A stretch of 64,000 nt of DNA from Streptomyces sp. NBC_00247 (GCF_036188265.1 NZ_CP108093.1:4484001-4548000); one strand, 5' to 3'. Counted from the first letter of the stretch, positions 52,530 to 61,631 are shown. The notes: generated from the sequence alone by a model not told the origin. Numbers and translations: made by a program.

Positions 52530-52718
52530 GGCTCTCGCCCCTTCGGACCCGACACCGACGCCGCCCCTCCACGGGGGCCGTCCTGCCGATCCCGTACGCA
52601 GTCCACACGCCGCACCCGTGACCCCCGCGCGCCCGCGGGCCCGCCCTGCCCCCGCCGGCGGCCCCGTGCTCCGACTTCGTACTCCACCGGCACGACGAGA
52701 CCCCTCGGAGGGCTCCCC

Positions 52719-53489
52719 ATGTCCGCGCTCATGTCCGTTTTCGCGAGCCTGGTCGGCGCGTTCGCCGACCTGCTCCACCCGCTGTTCCAGTCGGCGTCCA
52801 CCGCCGCGGCGATCATCCTGTTCACCGCGCTCGTGCGCCTCGCCGTGCACCCCCTGTCGCGGGCCGCCGCGCGCGGCCAGAAGGCCCGTACGCGCCTCCA
52901 GCCGCAGATCGCCGAGCTGCGCAAGAAGCACGCCAAGAACCCCGAGCGCATGCAGAAGGCGCTCATGGAACTGCACAAGGAGGAGCAGGTCTCGCCGCTC
53001 TCCGGGTGCCTGCCGAGCCTCTTCCAGATGCCCGCGTTCTTCCTGCTCTACCACCTCTTCTCCAGCGCGCGGATCGGCGACGACCCCAACGGTCTCCTCG
53101 GTCACCAGCTCTTCGGGGCGCCGCTGGGCGAGCGCTGGCACCACGCCCTCGCCGAGGGAGGCGTCTTCGGCGGCCAGGGGCTGGTCTACCTCGGCCTCTT
53201 CGCGGTCGTCGCCGCCGTGGCCACCTTCAACTACCGGCGTACGAAGCGTCAGATGGCCCTCAACCCGGTGACACCCACCACCGGCCCGGACGAACAGCCG
53301 GTACCGGGCATGGGGGCGATGACGAAGGTGATGCCGCTGATGTCGTTCTTCACCCTCTTCACCGTGGGCGTGGTGCCGCTCGCGGCGGCCTTGTACGTCG
53401 TCACCAGCACGACGTGGACTGCCATCGAAAGGGCCTACCTCTACCGCGACGTGCCGGCCGCCGGAGTGGCGTTGGCTCCTCTTGGCTGA
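52719..53489 (+). CDS. YidC/Oxa1-family membrane protein insertase (secondary copy)
   Basis: A 256-residue protein with the Oxa1 core. FTALVRLAVHPLSRAAARGQK carries the groove arginine region; the cytoplasmic loop LQPQIAELRKKHAKNPERMQ, and the PLSGCLPSLFQMPAFFLLYHLF and FTVGVVPLAAALYVVTSTTW segments match the family. The primary YidC of Streptomyces normally lies beside rnpA/rpmH near the origin; this is an additional, stand-alone copy. It probably inserts a subset of membrane proteins. Confidence 0.9.
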   Translation: MSALMSVFASLVGAFADLLHPLFQSASTAAAIILFTALVRLAVHPLSRAAARGQKARTRLQPQIAELRKKHAKNPERMQKALMELHKEEQVSPLSGCLPSLFQMPAFFLLYHLFSSARIGDDPNGLLGHQLFGAPLGERWHHALAEGGVFGGQGLVYLGLFAVVAAVATFNYRRTKRQMALNPVTPTTGPDEQPVPGMGAMTKVMPLMSFFTLFTVGVVPLAAALYVVTSTTWTAIERAYLYRDVPAAGVALAPLG

Positions 53490-53493
53490 CCCT

Positions 53494-53521
53494 CGGAACA
53501 CAGCTCCTGCTTGGTGTTCCG
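53494..53521 (+). terminator. Hairpin after the YidC-like gene
   Basis: An 8-bp stem (CGGAACAC/GTGTTCCG) with a 12-nt loop lies 4 bp past the stop. Confidence 0.4.
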
Positions 53522-53694
53522 TGCCGCGGGCCACGTCCAGAGACTGAACACGTCTTGCCAATTCATCCGATGTCTAGCAGGCTGAACAGGTTTTGTGGGC
53601 TGTGCCGAGTACGGTCCGGGGCGGTCGCCGCACCGCACCCGGTCCGGCCGGCACCCCAATCCACCCAGGCATCTCTACCCAGGGAGTGGCACCC

Positions 53695-54555
53695 GTGAAG
53701 TTGCTTCGAGTCGGCACGGCGGGAGCGGAGCGTCCGGCTCTGCTCGCGGAGGACGGAACGCTGCGCGACCTGTCGGGGGTCGTCCCCGACATCGACAGTG
53801 CGCTGCTCGCCGACGAGCACGGGCTCGACCGGGTGCGCGCCGCCGCGGCCGACCCCGGCTCGCTGCCCGAGCTGGATCCGGCGGAACTGCGGACCGGGGC
53901 TCCCCTCAGCCGCATCGGCAAGATCATCTGCATCGGGCTGAACTACCACGACCACGCGAAGGAGACCGGGGCGGCGATCCCCGCGGAGCCGATCCTCTTC
54001 TTCAAGGCGCCCGACACGGTCGTCGGCCCCGAGGACACCGTCCTCGTGCCGCGCAACAGCGTGAAGACCGACTGGGAGGTCGAGCTCGCGGTCGTCATCG
54101 GACGCACCGCCCGCTACCTCGACTCGGCGGAGGAGGGGCTGGCGCACGTCGCCGGATACGCGACCGCCCACGACGTCTCCGAGCGCGAGTTCCAGATCGA
54201 GCGCGGCGGCACCTGGGACAAGGGCAAGAACTGCGAGACCTTCAACCCGCTCGGCCCGTGGCTGGTGACCGCCGACGAGGTCCCCGACCCGCAGGCGCTG
54301 TCGCTGAAGCTCTGGGTCAACGGCGAGCTGAAGCAGGACGGCACCACCGCCGAGCAGATCTTCCCGGTCGGTGAGGTCGTCCGCTACCTCAGCCACTTCA
54401 TGACCCTCTACCCGGGCGACGTCATCAACACGGGCACCCCGGCCGGCGTCGCGATGGGCCACCCGGACCCGAAGCCGTACCTGCGCGCGGGCGACGTCGT
54501 CGAGCTGGAGATCGAAGGTCTCGGACGCCAGCGCCAGGTGCTCAAGGACGCGTGA
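53695..54555 (+). CDS. Fumarylacetoacetate hydrolase family protein
   Basis: A 286-residue enzyme of the FAH fold. After a variable N-terminal 70 residues come IGKIICIGLNYHDHAKETG, FFKAPDTVVGPEDTV, DWEVELAVVIGRTARY (metal Glu), GYATAHDVSEREFQ, GPWLVTADEV and PGDVINTGTPAGVA. The family includes acylpyruvate hydrolases, oxaloacetate decarboxylases and 2-hydroxyhepta-2,4-diene-1,7-dioate isomerases; which one is not decidable here. GTG 53695 follows the GGGAG at 53682-53686. Confidence 0.9.
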   Translation: MKLLRVGTAGAERPALLAEDGTLRDLSGVVPDIDSALLADEHGLDRVRAAAADPGSLPELDPAELRTGAPLSRIGKIICIGLNYHDHAKETGAAIPAEPILFFKAPDTVVGPEDTVLVPRNSVKTDWEVELAVVIGRTARYLDSAEEGLAHVAGYATAHDVSEREFQIERGGTWDKGKNCETFNPLGPWLVTADEVPDPQALSLKLWVNGELKQDGTTAEQIFPVGEVVRYLSHFMTLYPGDVINTGTPAGVAMGHPDPKPYLRAGDVVELEIEGLGRQRQVLKDA

Positions 54556-54563
54556 GCGCGACG

Positions 54564-54605
54564 CCCCGGGGCCCCGCGCGGATGTCGCCGCGCGGGGCCC
54601 CGGGG
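54564..54605. terminator. Strong bidirectional terminator
   Basis: A perfect 18-bp stem with a 6-nt loop (ATGTCG) lies between the convergent FAH-family and UPF0303 genes, 8 bp past the former's stop. Confidence 0.85.
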
Positions 54606-54629
54606 GCGTACGTACGAGACGCGTGGGGG

Positions 54630-55115
54630 TCATCCCTCCAGCGTCGCCAGGAACTCCTCCAGGCCCTGGACGACCAGGGCGTGGTCCTCGGCCTGGGGGA
54701 GGCCCGAGACGGTGACGGTGCCGATGACGCCCGCACCGTCGACGGTGATCGGGAACGAGCCGCCGTGCGCGGCGTACGTGCCCAGCGGCAGGCGGGACGA
54801 GTCCTCGAAGGTGGTGCCCTTCGCGCGGAAGCGGGTGCCCACGAGGTAGGAGCTCTCGCCGTAGCGCTCGACGACCTTGCGCTTGCGGTCGATCCAGCCG
54901 TCGTTGTCGGCGCTGGAGCCCGGGAGCGCGACGTGGAACAGCTGCTGCGGGCCGCGACGGATGTCGATGGCGACCGGGGCGTTGCGCTCGCGGGCCAGCC
55001 GGACGAGCAGGGTGCCCAGCGCGTACGCGTCCTCGTGGCCGAAGCGGGGCAGGGTCAGCCGGCGCTCCTGGGCGAGCAGTTCGGAGACGGTCGGGGCGTC
55101 GGGGCGGGCGCTCAT
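54630..55115 (-). CDS. UPF0303/heme-degrading-domain-like protein
   Basis: A 161-residue protein of the UPF0303 family (related to DUF336/GlcG-HbpS). LLVRLARERNAPVAIDIRRG, LPGSSADNDGWIDRKRKVVE, RYGESSYLVG and HGGSFPITVDGAGVIGTVTV are family landmarks. Some members bind heme; others sit with sugar or oxidoreductase genes. Its ATG overlaps the stop of the oxidoreductase by 4 nt, so the two are translated together and probably act in one pathway, likely sugar or inositol-type metabolism controlled by the facing ROK repressor. Confidence 0.85.
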   Translation of the reverse strand: MSARPDAPTVSELLAQERRLTLPRFGHEDAYALGTLLVRLARERNAPVAIDIRRGPQQLFHVALPGSSADNDGWIDRKRKVVERYGESSYLVGTRFRAKGTTFEDSSRLPLGTYAAHGGSFPITVDGAGVIGTVTVSGLPQAEDHALVVQGLEEFLATLEG

Positions 55116-56236
55116 GCCTGGGTCTCCTCGGTGCTCGGGGTGCCGGTGGGCCGCGGGACCAGGGTGACGGCGGTGCCCTCCTGGGCGGAGCGGCGGGCCG
55201 CCTCCAGGACGTCCAGTGCCGCTGCCGCCTCCAGGGCGGTGACCGGGTTGTCGCCGGTGCCGCGCAGGGCGGCGGCGACGCCCGCGTAGTACGCAGGGTA
55301 GTCGCCGGGCAGGGTGCGCACCGGGACGCCACCGCCGGTCAGCGGGGACTCGCCCGAGCCGAGCCGGCCCCACAGGCCCTCGGGCTCCTCGCCCCACGGC
55401 TGCCGGCCCGCGCCGGGGCGGCGACCCTCGCGCAGCGCCGCCTCCTGCGGGTCCAGGCCGTACTTCACGTAACCGGCCTGCTGCCCCAGCACCCGGAAGC
55501 GCGGGCCGAGCTGGGCGGTGGTGGCGCTGGCGTACAGGTGGGAGCGGACACCGCTCGTGTGGGTGATCGCGATGAAGGTGTCGTCGTCGGTCGCGGCGCC
55601 GGGGCGGCGGGCGTCCGACTCGGCGTACACCTGCACCGCCGGGCCGAACAGGACCAGCGCCTGGTCGACGATGTGGCTACCCAGGTCGAAGAGGAGTCCG
55701 CCGATCTCCTGCGGGTCGCCCGACTCGCGCCAGCCGCCCTTCAGCTGCGGGCGCCACCGCTCGAACCGGGACTCGAAGCGCTGCACCTCGCCGAGTTCGC
55801 CGTCGGCCATCAGCCGGGCGATGGTCAGGAAGTCGTTGTCCCAGCGGCGGTTCTGGAAGACCGAGAGGAGCAGTCCGCTCTCCTCGGCGAGCGCGGCCAG
55901 CTCACGGGCCTCGGCGGCGGTACCGGCGATCGGCTTGTCCACCACGACCGGCAGCCCGGCCGCCAGGGCGGCCTTCGCGACCGGGACGTGCGTCTTGTTC
56001 GGGGTGGCGATCACGACGAGGTCCAGCTCGCCGGCGCGCGCCCACAGCTCCTCGGGCGAGCCGGCGAAGCGGACGTCGGGGAACTCGGCGCGGGCCTGCG
56101 CCCGGCGCTCCTCGTTCGACGTGACGACCGTGTCGAGCACCAGGCCCTCGGTCGCCGCGATCAGCGGGGCGTGGAAGACGGAACCCGCCAGGCCGTAGCC
56201 GACGAGCGCGACGCGGAGGGGATCGGTGGAAGTCAT
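55112..56236 (-). CDS. Gfo/Idh/MocA-family NAD(P)-dependent oxidoreductase
   Basis: A 374-residue dehydrogenase. The Rossmann motif RVALVGYGLAGSVFHAPLI is at the N-terminus, followed by the IATPNKTHVPVAKAAL strand-helix and the catalytic-lysine motif VVVDKPIAGT. The C-terminal domain has GGLLFDLGSHIVDQAL with the conserved Asp and His. Substrates of the family are mostly sugars and inositols. ATG 56236 is preferred to GTG 56245. It is divergent from a ROK regulator gene, which probably represses it. Confidence 0.92.
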   Translation of the reverse strand: MTSTDPLRVALVGYGLAGSVFHAPLIAATEGLVLDTVVTSNEERRAQARAEFPDVRFAGSPEELWARAGELDLVVIATPNKTHVPVAKAALAAGLPVVVDKPIAGTAAEARELAALAEESGLLLSVFQNRRWDNDFLTIARLMADGELGEVQRFESRFERWRPQLKGGWRESGDPQEIGGLLFDLGSHIVDQALVLFGPAVQVYAESDARRPGAATDDDTFIAITHTSGVRSHLYASATTAQLGPRFRVLGQQAGYVKYGLDPQEAALREGRRPGAGRQPWGEEPEGLWGRLGSGESPLTGGGVPVRTLPGDYPAYYAGVAAALRGTGDNPVTALEAAAALDVLEAARRSAQEGTAVTLVPRPTGTPSTEETQA

Positions 56237-56249
56237 GGGCTCCACTTAA

Positions 56250-56262
56250 GCAACGCTGTTGC
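56250..56262. promoter_or_regulatory. Inverted repeat GCAAC-GCT-GTTGC, candidate ROK operator
   Basis: A perfect 5-3-5 inverted repeat in the 53-bp spacer between the oxidoreductase and the ROK regulator. Its place suggests a site through which the regulator controls both divergent genes. CCAAAGTGCAAGC to its right may hold promoter elements. Confidence 0.5.
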
Positions 56263-56289
56263 CAAAGTGCAAGCGGGGCCCACAATGGG

Positions 56290-57441
56290 GTGGTGAACAC
56301 CAGCGATACCAGCGATTCCCGGAGCGTCCCCGGCGTCGGCGCGCGCAACGGCACCGGGGTCAACCTCCCGGCCCTGCGCCACCACAACGCCGCCCTCGTG
56401 CTCGACCTGCTGCGCGGCGCCGGCGGCGACGGCATCAGCCGGCTGGAGCTGGCCGAGCGCACCGGGCTCACCCCGCAGGCCGTCAGCAAGATCACCGCCC
56501 GGCTGCGCGCGGAGGGCCTCGCCGCCGAGGCGGGCCGGCGCGCGTCCACCGGCGGCAAACCGCGCACCGTGCTCCGGCTCGTCCCGGACGCCCGGCACGC
56601 GGTCGGCCTCCACCTGGACCGGGACGAGCTGACCGCCGTCCTCGTCGACCTCGCCGGTACGCCGGTCGCCGTCCGGACCGCACCGCTCGACTTCGGTGCC
56701 CCGGCGGCCGAGGTGGTCGCGGGCGCGGCGGACGCGGTGGCGGAGGTGAGCGCGTCGGCGGCGCCGGGAGACGGCCCGGCCGTGCTCGGCGTGGGCGTGG
56801 CGGTCCCCGGCCCGCTCGACCACCGCGACGGGGTGCTGCACCGGGTCACCGGTTTCCCGCAGTGGGACGGATTCCCGCTCCGCGAGGCCCTCGCCGCCCG
56901 CACCGGCCTGCCGGTCTCCGTGGACAAGGACACCAACGCCGCCGCCCTCGGCCTCGCCCTGCGCGACCCGGGCGCGGGCGACTTCGCCTACCTCCACCTC
57001 GGTACGGGCCTGGGCGCCGGGCTCGTCCTCGGCGGGGCGCTGCACCGGGGCGTGCGCACCGGCGCGGGCGAGTTCGGGCACCAGACCCTCCTCCTGGACG
57101 GGCCGCCGTGCGGCTGCGGCGGGCGCGGCTGTATCGAGGCGCTCTGCCTGGCGGCGGCGGACCGGGGCGACGTCGCCGAGGCCGCCCGGGTGCTGGGCGC
57201 GGGGGCCGCCAACCTCGTCGCACTGCTCGACATCGACCGGGTGGTGCTGGGCGGGCGCACGGTCGCGGCGCACGAGGACGCCTACGTACGGGGCGTGCGC
57301 GCCGTGATCGAGGAGCGTGCCCGGCGCGAAGGAGCCGGGACGCCCGTGCCGGTCGCCGTCGCGGGCGGCGGCGACCACCCGGTCGCCGAGGGCGCCGCCC
57401 AGTTGGTCCTCGGCCCGCTCTTCGGGCGGACGGCGGAGTAG
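56290..57441 (+). CDS. ROK-family transcriptional regulator
   Basis: A 383-residue repressor. The N-terminal winged HTH covers about residues 25-95 (LVLDLLRGAGGDGISRLELA, ERTGLTPQAVSKITARLRAE). The ROK domain follows: sugar/ATP-site VGVAVPGPLDHRDG, VDKDTNAAALG, GTGLGAGLVLGGALHRGVRT, the ExGH-type GAGEFGHQ and the zinc cluster CGCGGRGCIEAL. Regulators of this type usually respond to a sugar or sugar phosphate. It is divergent from the oxidoreductase/UPF0303 pair. GTG 56290 and GTG 56293 are both possible starts. Confidence 0.93.
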   Translation: MVNTSDTSDSRSVPGVGARNGTGVNLPALRHHNAALVLDLLRGAGGDGISRLELAERTGLTPQAVSKITARLRAEGLAAEAGRRASTGGKPRTVLRLVPDARHAVGLHLDRDELTAVLVDLAGTPVAVRTAPLDFGAPAAEVVAGAADAVAEVSASAAPGDGPAVLGVGVAVPGPLDHRDGVLHRVTGFPQWDGFPLREALAARTGLPVSVDKDTNAAALGLALRDPGAGDFAYLHLGTGLGAGLVLGGALHRGVRTGAGEFGHQTLLLDGPPCGCGGRGCIEALCLAAADRGDVAEAARVLGAGAANLVALLDIDRVVLGGRTVAAHEDAYVRGVRAVIEERARREGAGTPVPVAVAGGGDHPVAEGAAQLVLGPLFGRTAE

Positions 57442-57633
57442 CGGGCGGACCGGGCGTGCTCCACGAGACGCCCCGGGGCCGGTCGGCGGAGGGCGGGACG
57501 ACCCCTGTCCCGCCGGGCGGGTGAGCTTCCGGCGTGTCAGTGTGATGTTCGTATCCATGCCTGGCAGGGTCTCCGCCGATACGCCGGTGGTTCCTCCGCA
57601 CCGGTCGTTCGCGAGCTGTGAAGGGTGCCTCCC

Positions 57634-58902
57634 ATGCCCCCCGGACCTCCCGCACGACTGCGGCCTCTTGCACGACTGCGACCTGCCGCGCGGCTGCGCG
57701 ACGGACGGGCGCTCACCTCGCTCGGCCTGGCCGCCGGGATCGCCGTACCGGCCGCGCTGTTCGGCGGGCCGCCGACCTCGGTGACGGAACCCTTCGCCGC
57801 CTCGGTCGTCGCGGACCAGCAGCCCGCCTGCGGTGACCGGGGCGCCAGGGACTTTCCCATCGGCACCCGTATCCACGGCGGCCCGGACACCTACGCGTCC
57901 GGCGGCGGATACGGAATCTGGTACCTGGACCTCGTCAACACCACCTCGGAGTCCTGCCGCGCCCTGCACCCCGTACTCGTCCTGACCGACCAGGACCGGC
58001 AGCTGACGTCGGACCAGATCCAGCTCGCGTACGCGGAACGGCCAGGTACGGAGCCGGGCGCCGGGACCGAGCACCGGGTCGGCTGGGAGACCACCGACCG
58101 GAACGAACAGATCGGGGTCTTCGGCAGCGGCGAGGCCGGCGACGACTTCGAGGGCTTCACCGTCCCCGCCGGACGCACGGTCACCGTCCGCGTCCGGATG
58201 GCCTTCACCTCCGACACCCGGCCCGGGAACGTCGTGGCCAACGCCGCCATCGTGCAGCGCCGCCCGGCCGCGCCCCCCTCGGACGCGGTGGCGGACGGGT
58301 CCGTCGTGGCCCCGGACGGGGAGTGGGTCGGCGAGTCGGAGGACTACCCGTTCTCCATCGTCGAGGGGGACATCGAGGGTGGCGCCGACCTGGTGTTCCC
58401 CGACGAACCGGGGACCGGGGACCTCCTCACCGGGGCGGAGGCGACCGACGGGTCCGGTACGGGAGAGGACGGGGGGACCACCGGAACGGACTCCGCGGAC
58501 GGGACCGGCACCGACGCGGACACCGGAGGGGACTCCGCGGACGGGACCGGCACCGACGCGGACGGCGGCACGGGTACGGCGCCCGGCGCGGACGGAAGGA
58601 CCGCCCCGGGCGGAACGAGGACCCCGGGCGTCGATCCCCGCACGACCACCGGCACCGGCACCCCGCCCCGCACCGGCACCGCTCCTACCACCGGCCCGCA
58701 CCCGTCCCTCGCGCCCACCGTGCCCCCGGGCGGCGTCGAGGTGCCGCGCGACGCCGCCGGCAACCCACTGCCCGAGCTCGCCCGGACCGGGCGCCCGGGG
58801 CGCGCGACGGCCCTGCGTACCGGCGCGGTGGCCGCCGCGCTGCTGCTCGGCGGCACCGCCGCACTGCTCCTGGCCCGCCGCATGAGGCGGGGCCGGGGCT
58901 GA
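57634..58902 (+). CDS. Surface protein with LAXTG-like sorting signal
   Basis: A 422-residue exported protein. A basic N-terminus and a hydrophobic stretch (ALTSLGLAAGIAVPAALFGG) form the export signal. A folded domain of about 190 residues follows (YGIWYLDLVNTTSESCRAL, VPAGRTVTVRVRMAFTS), then about 140 residues of Thr/Gly/Asp-rich repeats (DSADGTGTDAD twice). The end reads ELARTG, a 25-residue hydrophobic helix and RRMRRGRG: a cell-wall sorting signal of the LAXTG type used by actinobacterial class E sortases. A sortase gene lies at 60521. The start at ATG 57634 has AAGGG upstream. Confidence 0.82.
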   Translation: MPPGPPARLRPLARLRPAARLRDGRALTSLGLAAGIAVPAALFGGPPTSVTEPFAASVVADQQPACGDRGARDFPIGTRIHGGPDTYASGGGYGIWYLDLVNTTSESCRALHPVLVLTDQDRQLTSDQIQLAYAERPGTEPGAGTEHRVGWETTDRNEQIGVFGSGEAGDDFEGFTVPAGRTVTVRVRMAFTSDTRPGNVVANAAIVQRRPAAPPSDAVADGSVVAPDGEWVGESEDYPFSIVEGDIEGGADLVFPDEPGTGDLLTGAEATDGSGTGEDGGTTGTDSADGTGTDADTGGDSADGTGTDADGGTGTAPGADGRTAPGGTRTPGVDPRTTTGTGTPPRTGTAPTTGPHPSLAPTVPPGGVEVPRDAAGNPLPELARTGRPGRATALRTGAVAAALLLGGTAALLLARRMRRGRG

Positions 58903-59109
58903 AACCCGGCCGCGCGCACCCCCGAACGCCCCCGCACACCCCTCGCGCCGCCCTTCCCGGCCCCGCTGCGATTCGCGCGATCCCGCCTCGTCCGCATGAT
59001 CGATACGGGCCACCTTTCGGCCTAAACTCGGGGCGTCGGCGCTGCACACCGCGGTGCCGCCGGCGTCCAGCACCTCGTGTGCACCGTGCGTACGGCAGGA
59101 GTCCGTGTG

Positions 59110-59889
59110 ATGGCAGAGCGCAAGCCGATCGAGTCCTGGCTGACCGACATGGACGGGGTCCTCATCCACGAGGGCACCCCCATTCCCGGCGCGGACGCGT
59201 TCATCAAGCGGCTGCGGGAGTCGGGGAAGCCCTTCCTGGTCCTCACCAACAACTCCATCTACACCGCCCGCGACCTCCACGCCCGGCTCAGCCGCATGGG
59301 CCTGGACGTCCCGGTCGAGAACATCTGGACGTCCGCGCTCGCGACCGCCCAGTTCCTGGACGACCAGCGCCCCGGCGGCACGGCGTACGTCATCGGCGAG
59401 GCCGGTCTCACCACCGCGCTGCACGACATCGGGTACGTCCTCACCGACCACGCCCCCGACTACGTGGTGCTCGGTGAGACCCGTACGTACAGCTTCGAGG
59501 CGCTGACCAAGGCGATCCGGCTGATCAACGCGGGCGCCCGGTTCATCTGCACCAACCCGGACGAGACCGGCCCCTCCGCCGAGGGCCCGCTGCCCGCCAC
59601 CGGTTCCGTAGCGGCCCTGATCACCAAGGCCACCGGCAAGGAGCCGTACTTCGCCGGCAAGCCCAACCCGCTGATGATGCGGACCGGGCTCAACGCCATC
59701 GGCGCCCACTCCGAGACCAGCGCCATGATCGGCGACCGGATGGACACCGACGTGCTGGCCGGTCTGGAGGCCGGGATGGAGACGTTCCTGGTGCTCACGG
59801 GGCTCACCACCACCGCCGACATCGACCGCTATCCCTTCCGCCCGTCCAACGTGGTCGACTCCATCGCGGACCTCGTCAACCTGGTCTGA
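59110..59889 (+). CDS. HAD-IIA family phosphatase (NagD-like)
   Basis: A 259-residue HAD hydrolase. The nucleophile motif is LTDMDGVLIHEG (DxD), motif II is VLTNNS, the C2 cap follows (ENIWTSALATAQF), then the Lys in YFAGKPNPLM and the acidic motif MIGDRMDTDVLAGLEAGM. NagD-type enzymes dephosphorylate nucleotides, pyridoxal phosphate or sugar phosphates. ATG 59110 is chosen because it begins directly before the first motif, the usual family length. Confidence 0.93.
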   Translation: MAERKPIESWLTDMDGVLIHEGTPIPGADAFIKRLRESGKPFLVLTNNSIYTARDLHARLSRMGLDVPVENIWTSALATAQFLDDQRPGGTAYVIGEAGLTTALHDIGYVLTDHAPDYVVLGETRTYSFEALTKAIRLINAGARFICTNPDETGPSAEGPLPATGSVAALITKATGKEPYFAGKPNPLMMRTGLNAIGAHSETSAMIGDRMDTDVLAGLEAGMETFLVLTGLTTTADIDRYPFRPSNVVDSIADLVNLV

Positions 59890-59970
59890 CCTCCCGAGCC
59901 GTCGCCCGACCGGGCGACAGCGGATGCGAAAAGCGCGCGTACGGGTGAACCTGCCAGCAGGAGGTTCACG

Positions 59971-60519
59971 ATGCGTTCACTACCCCTCACCATCTGTGCC
60001 GCTGCGGCGGTCGCGGCGATATCCGTCTCCGCGCCCGCCGCGTCGGCCGCCCGGAACGACGACGGCACCCTCAGGGTGACCCCGTCCACCATCGCCCCCG
60101 GCGGCGAGGTCGAGCTCTGGTCCGACGCCTGCGGCAAGGGCAAGGAGGGCGTCGGCGAATCCGACGCGTTCGCCTCCTCGGTGCGGTTCACTCCCGCCGA
60201 CGGGAAGGGCCTCCGCGCCGAGGCCCGTATCCGGTCCGGCGCCGAGGCCGGCCGGTACGACGTCACCCTGTTCTGCGAGGGCAGGGCCGGCAAGGACGGC
60301 CGGGCCACCGGCACCCTCACGGTGGTGCACCGCGTCCGGCCGACTCCGGTCGCCCCCGTCCATGCCGGTGGCGGCGGCACCGCCGTACTCGCCGAGCAGG
60401 CCGAGGACTCCGACGGGCCGGGCGCCCCCCACGTGGTGGCCGGGCTCGCGCTCGCCGCCGTCGCGGCGGCCACCGCGGCCTTCCGCGGCGCACGCCGCCG
60501 CCGTCCGGCCGCGGACTGA
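59971..60519 (+). CDS. Secreted or membrane-anchored beta-rich protein
   Basis: A 182-residue protein. Residues 1-27 are a signal peptide (LTICAAAAVAAISVSAPAASA). An Ig-like beta domain of about 95 residues follows (LRVTPSTIAPGGEVELWSDA, AGRYDVTLFCEG). Then comes a Gly-rich linker, and a C-terminal hydrophobic helix ending GARRRRPAAD. The C-terminal hydrophobic-plus-basic end resembles an anchoring region, but there is no LPXTG or LAXTG. ATG 59971 has AGGAGG 6 nt upstream. It is one base from the sortase start, so both are in one operon and this protein may be its partner. Confidence 0.82.
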   Translation: MRSLPLTICAAAAVAAISVSAPAASAARNDDGTLRVTPSTIAPGGEVELWSDACGKGKEGVGESDAFASSVRFTPADGKGLRAEARIRSGAEAGRYDVTLFCEGRAGKDGRATGTLTVVHRVRPTPVAPVHAGGGGTAVLAEQAEDSDGPGAPHVVAGLALAAVAAATAAFRGARRRRPAAD

Positions 60520-60520
60520 C

Positions 60521-61249
60521 ATGTCCGCCCCCACTCGCCCGGCCGGTACCGGGCGGCTGCTCACCGGAGTGGCGTGGGCCGTGCTCCTGCTCGGCCTCTG
60601 GCTCTGGGGCCGCGACGCCGCCGGAGGACCCGGTGGCAGCTCCGCGCCCACCACCGGAGACGTCGCGGCGGTCGGCCGCCCCCTCGGGATGCCGCTGCCC
60701 CCGGCGCACGATCCGCTGGCCCCTTCGCCGCCGCGCGAGGTCGCGATCCCGTCCGTGGGCGTCGACGCCCCCGTCGTCGGACGCGGCCTCGACGGTGACG
60801 GAGCCGTCGACCCGCCCCCGTTCGCGACCCCGGGCGCCGTCGGCTGGTACGACGGTGGCGCCGAACCCGGCACCGCGGGGGCGGCGATCATGGTCGGCCA
60901 CGTCGACACCGAGACCGAGCCCGCCGTCTTCTACGGACTGAGCGCGGCGCGGCCGGGCGCCGAGATCCGGGTGACCCGGGCCGACGGCACGGTCGCCGAG
61001 TTCACCGTCGACGACGTCCAGGTCTTCACCCGGGAACGCTTCGACGCGCAGAAGGCCTACGGGCCGCGCCGGGACGGCCGCGCCGAACTCCGGCTGATCA
61101 CCTGCGGCGGTACGTACGACCGGGCCACCCAGGCTTACTCCGCCAATGTCGTCGTCTCCGCCTACCTCACGGGCGAGGACGACGGACAAGGCGGCGGCGG
61201 TGCGGTCGGCGCACCCGCCCGCACCCGGAGCGGACCGTCGCCGCACTGA
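60521..61249 (+). CDS. Sortase (class F type)
   Basis: A 242-residue membrane-bound cysteine transpeptidase. One N-terminal transmembrane helix (GVAWAVLLLGLWLWG, about 16-30) is followed by a linker and the sortase domain: VAIPSVGVDAPVVGRGL, PPFATPGAVGWYDGGAEPG, the catalytic His127 in MVGHVDT and Cys195 in RLITCGGTYDRATQAYSANV. The pattern GHVD...TCGGxYD is that of class F sortases of actinobacteria. It links cell-surface proteins to the wall or acts on an unknown substrate. It starts one base past the preceding gene's stop. Confidence 0.9.
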   Translation: MSAPTRPAGTGRLLTGVAWAVLLLGLWLWGRDAAGGPGGSSAPTTGDVAAVGRPLGMPLPPAHDPLAPSPPREVAIPSVGVDAPVVGRGLDGDGAVDPPPFATPGAVGWYDGGAEPGTAGAAIMVGHVDTETEPAVFYGLSAARPGAEIRVTRADGTVAEFTVDDVQVFTRERFDAQKAYGPRRDGRAELRLITCGGTYDRATQAYSANVVVSAYLTGEDDGQGGGGAVGAPARTRSGPSPH

Positions 61250-61269
61250 ACCGGTCCGGCCGCCGCACC

Positions 61270-61317
61270 CCGGCCCCGTCGGGCGACTCCCACCCGGGAG
61301 CCGCCCGACGGGGCCGG
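61270..61317 (+). terminator. Strong terminator after the sortase gene
   Basis: A perfect 15-bp stem with further inner pairing (CTCCC/GGGAG) lies 20 bp past the stop, followed by GTTCCG. Confidence 0.85.
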
Positions 61318-61591
61318 TTCCGCGTCCGCTCTTCGCGCACCGGGCCATGAGGTGTCCCGAGGCTTCCGCGCGGGGAGAATCAACTAGGCACTCCGTGACG
61401 GTTTGTCTGCGGAGAGTCACCAGAAGGAGTGGCGCGTGCAGGCCGCGCGATTCCGGACGGCGCGCGCCCGCGGCCGCGCGGGGGCGCGAAGAGGTGTCGC
61501 GCGGACGCGTGAAGAGAGACGAAAGGTGAAAGCGAGCCTCGCGGTGTGCGCGGGGCAGGGGCGTACGACCCGGCGGGGCCGGGCAACGAAC
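61318..61591. other. Intergenic region before tRNA-Lys terminator, no gene seen
   Basis: About 270 bp without a supported gene. Short Arg/Gly-rich frames occur on both strands but lack ribosome sites. ACTCCGTGACGG (about 61390) and GAGAGACGAAAGGTGAAAG (about 61511) are purine-rich but lead to no credible coding start. Confidence 0.45.
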
Positions 61592-61622
61592 AAGGCCCCC
61601 TCACGTGGAGTGAGAGGGCCTT
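61592..61622 (-). terminator. Terminator of tRNA-Lys
   Basis: A 13-bp stem (one mismatch) with a 5-nt loop begins 9 bp past the tRNA 3' end on the minus strand and is followed there by TTGTT. Confidence 0.7.
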
Positions 61623-61631
61623 GACTCTGCG

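Noticed and set aside
48951..53561. A 1,536-codon open frame on the minus strand
   Set aside because: Only its last 336 codons are the real SEC-C gene; the rest is antisense to the symporter and YidC-like genes and has low-complexity composition.
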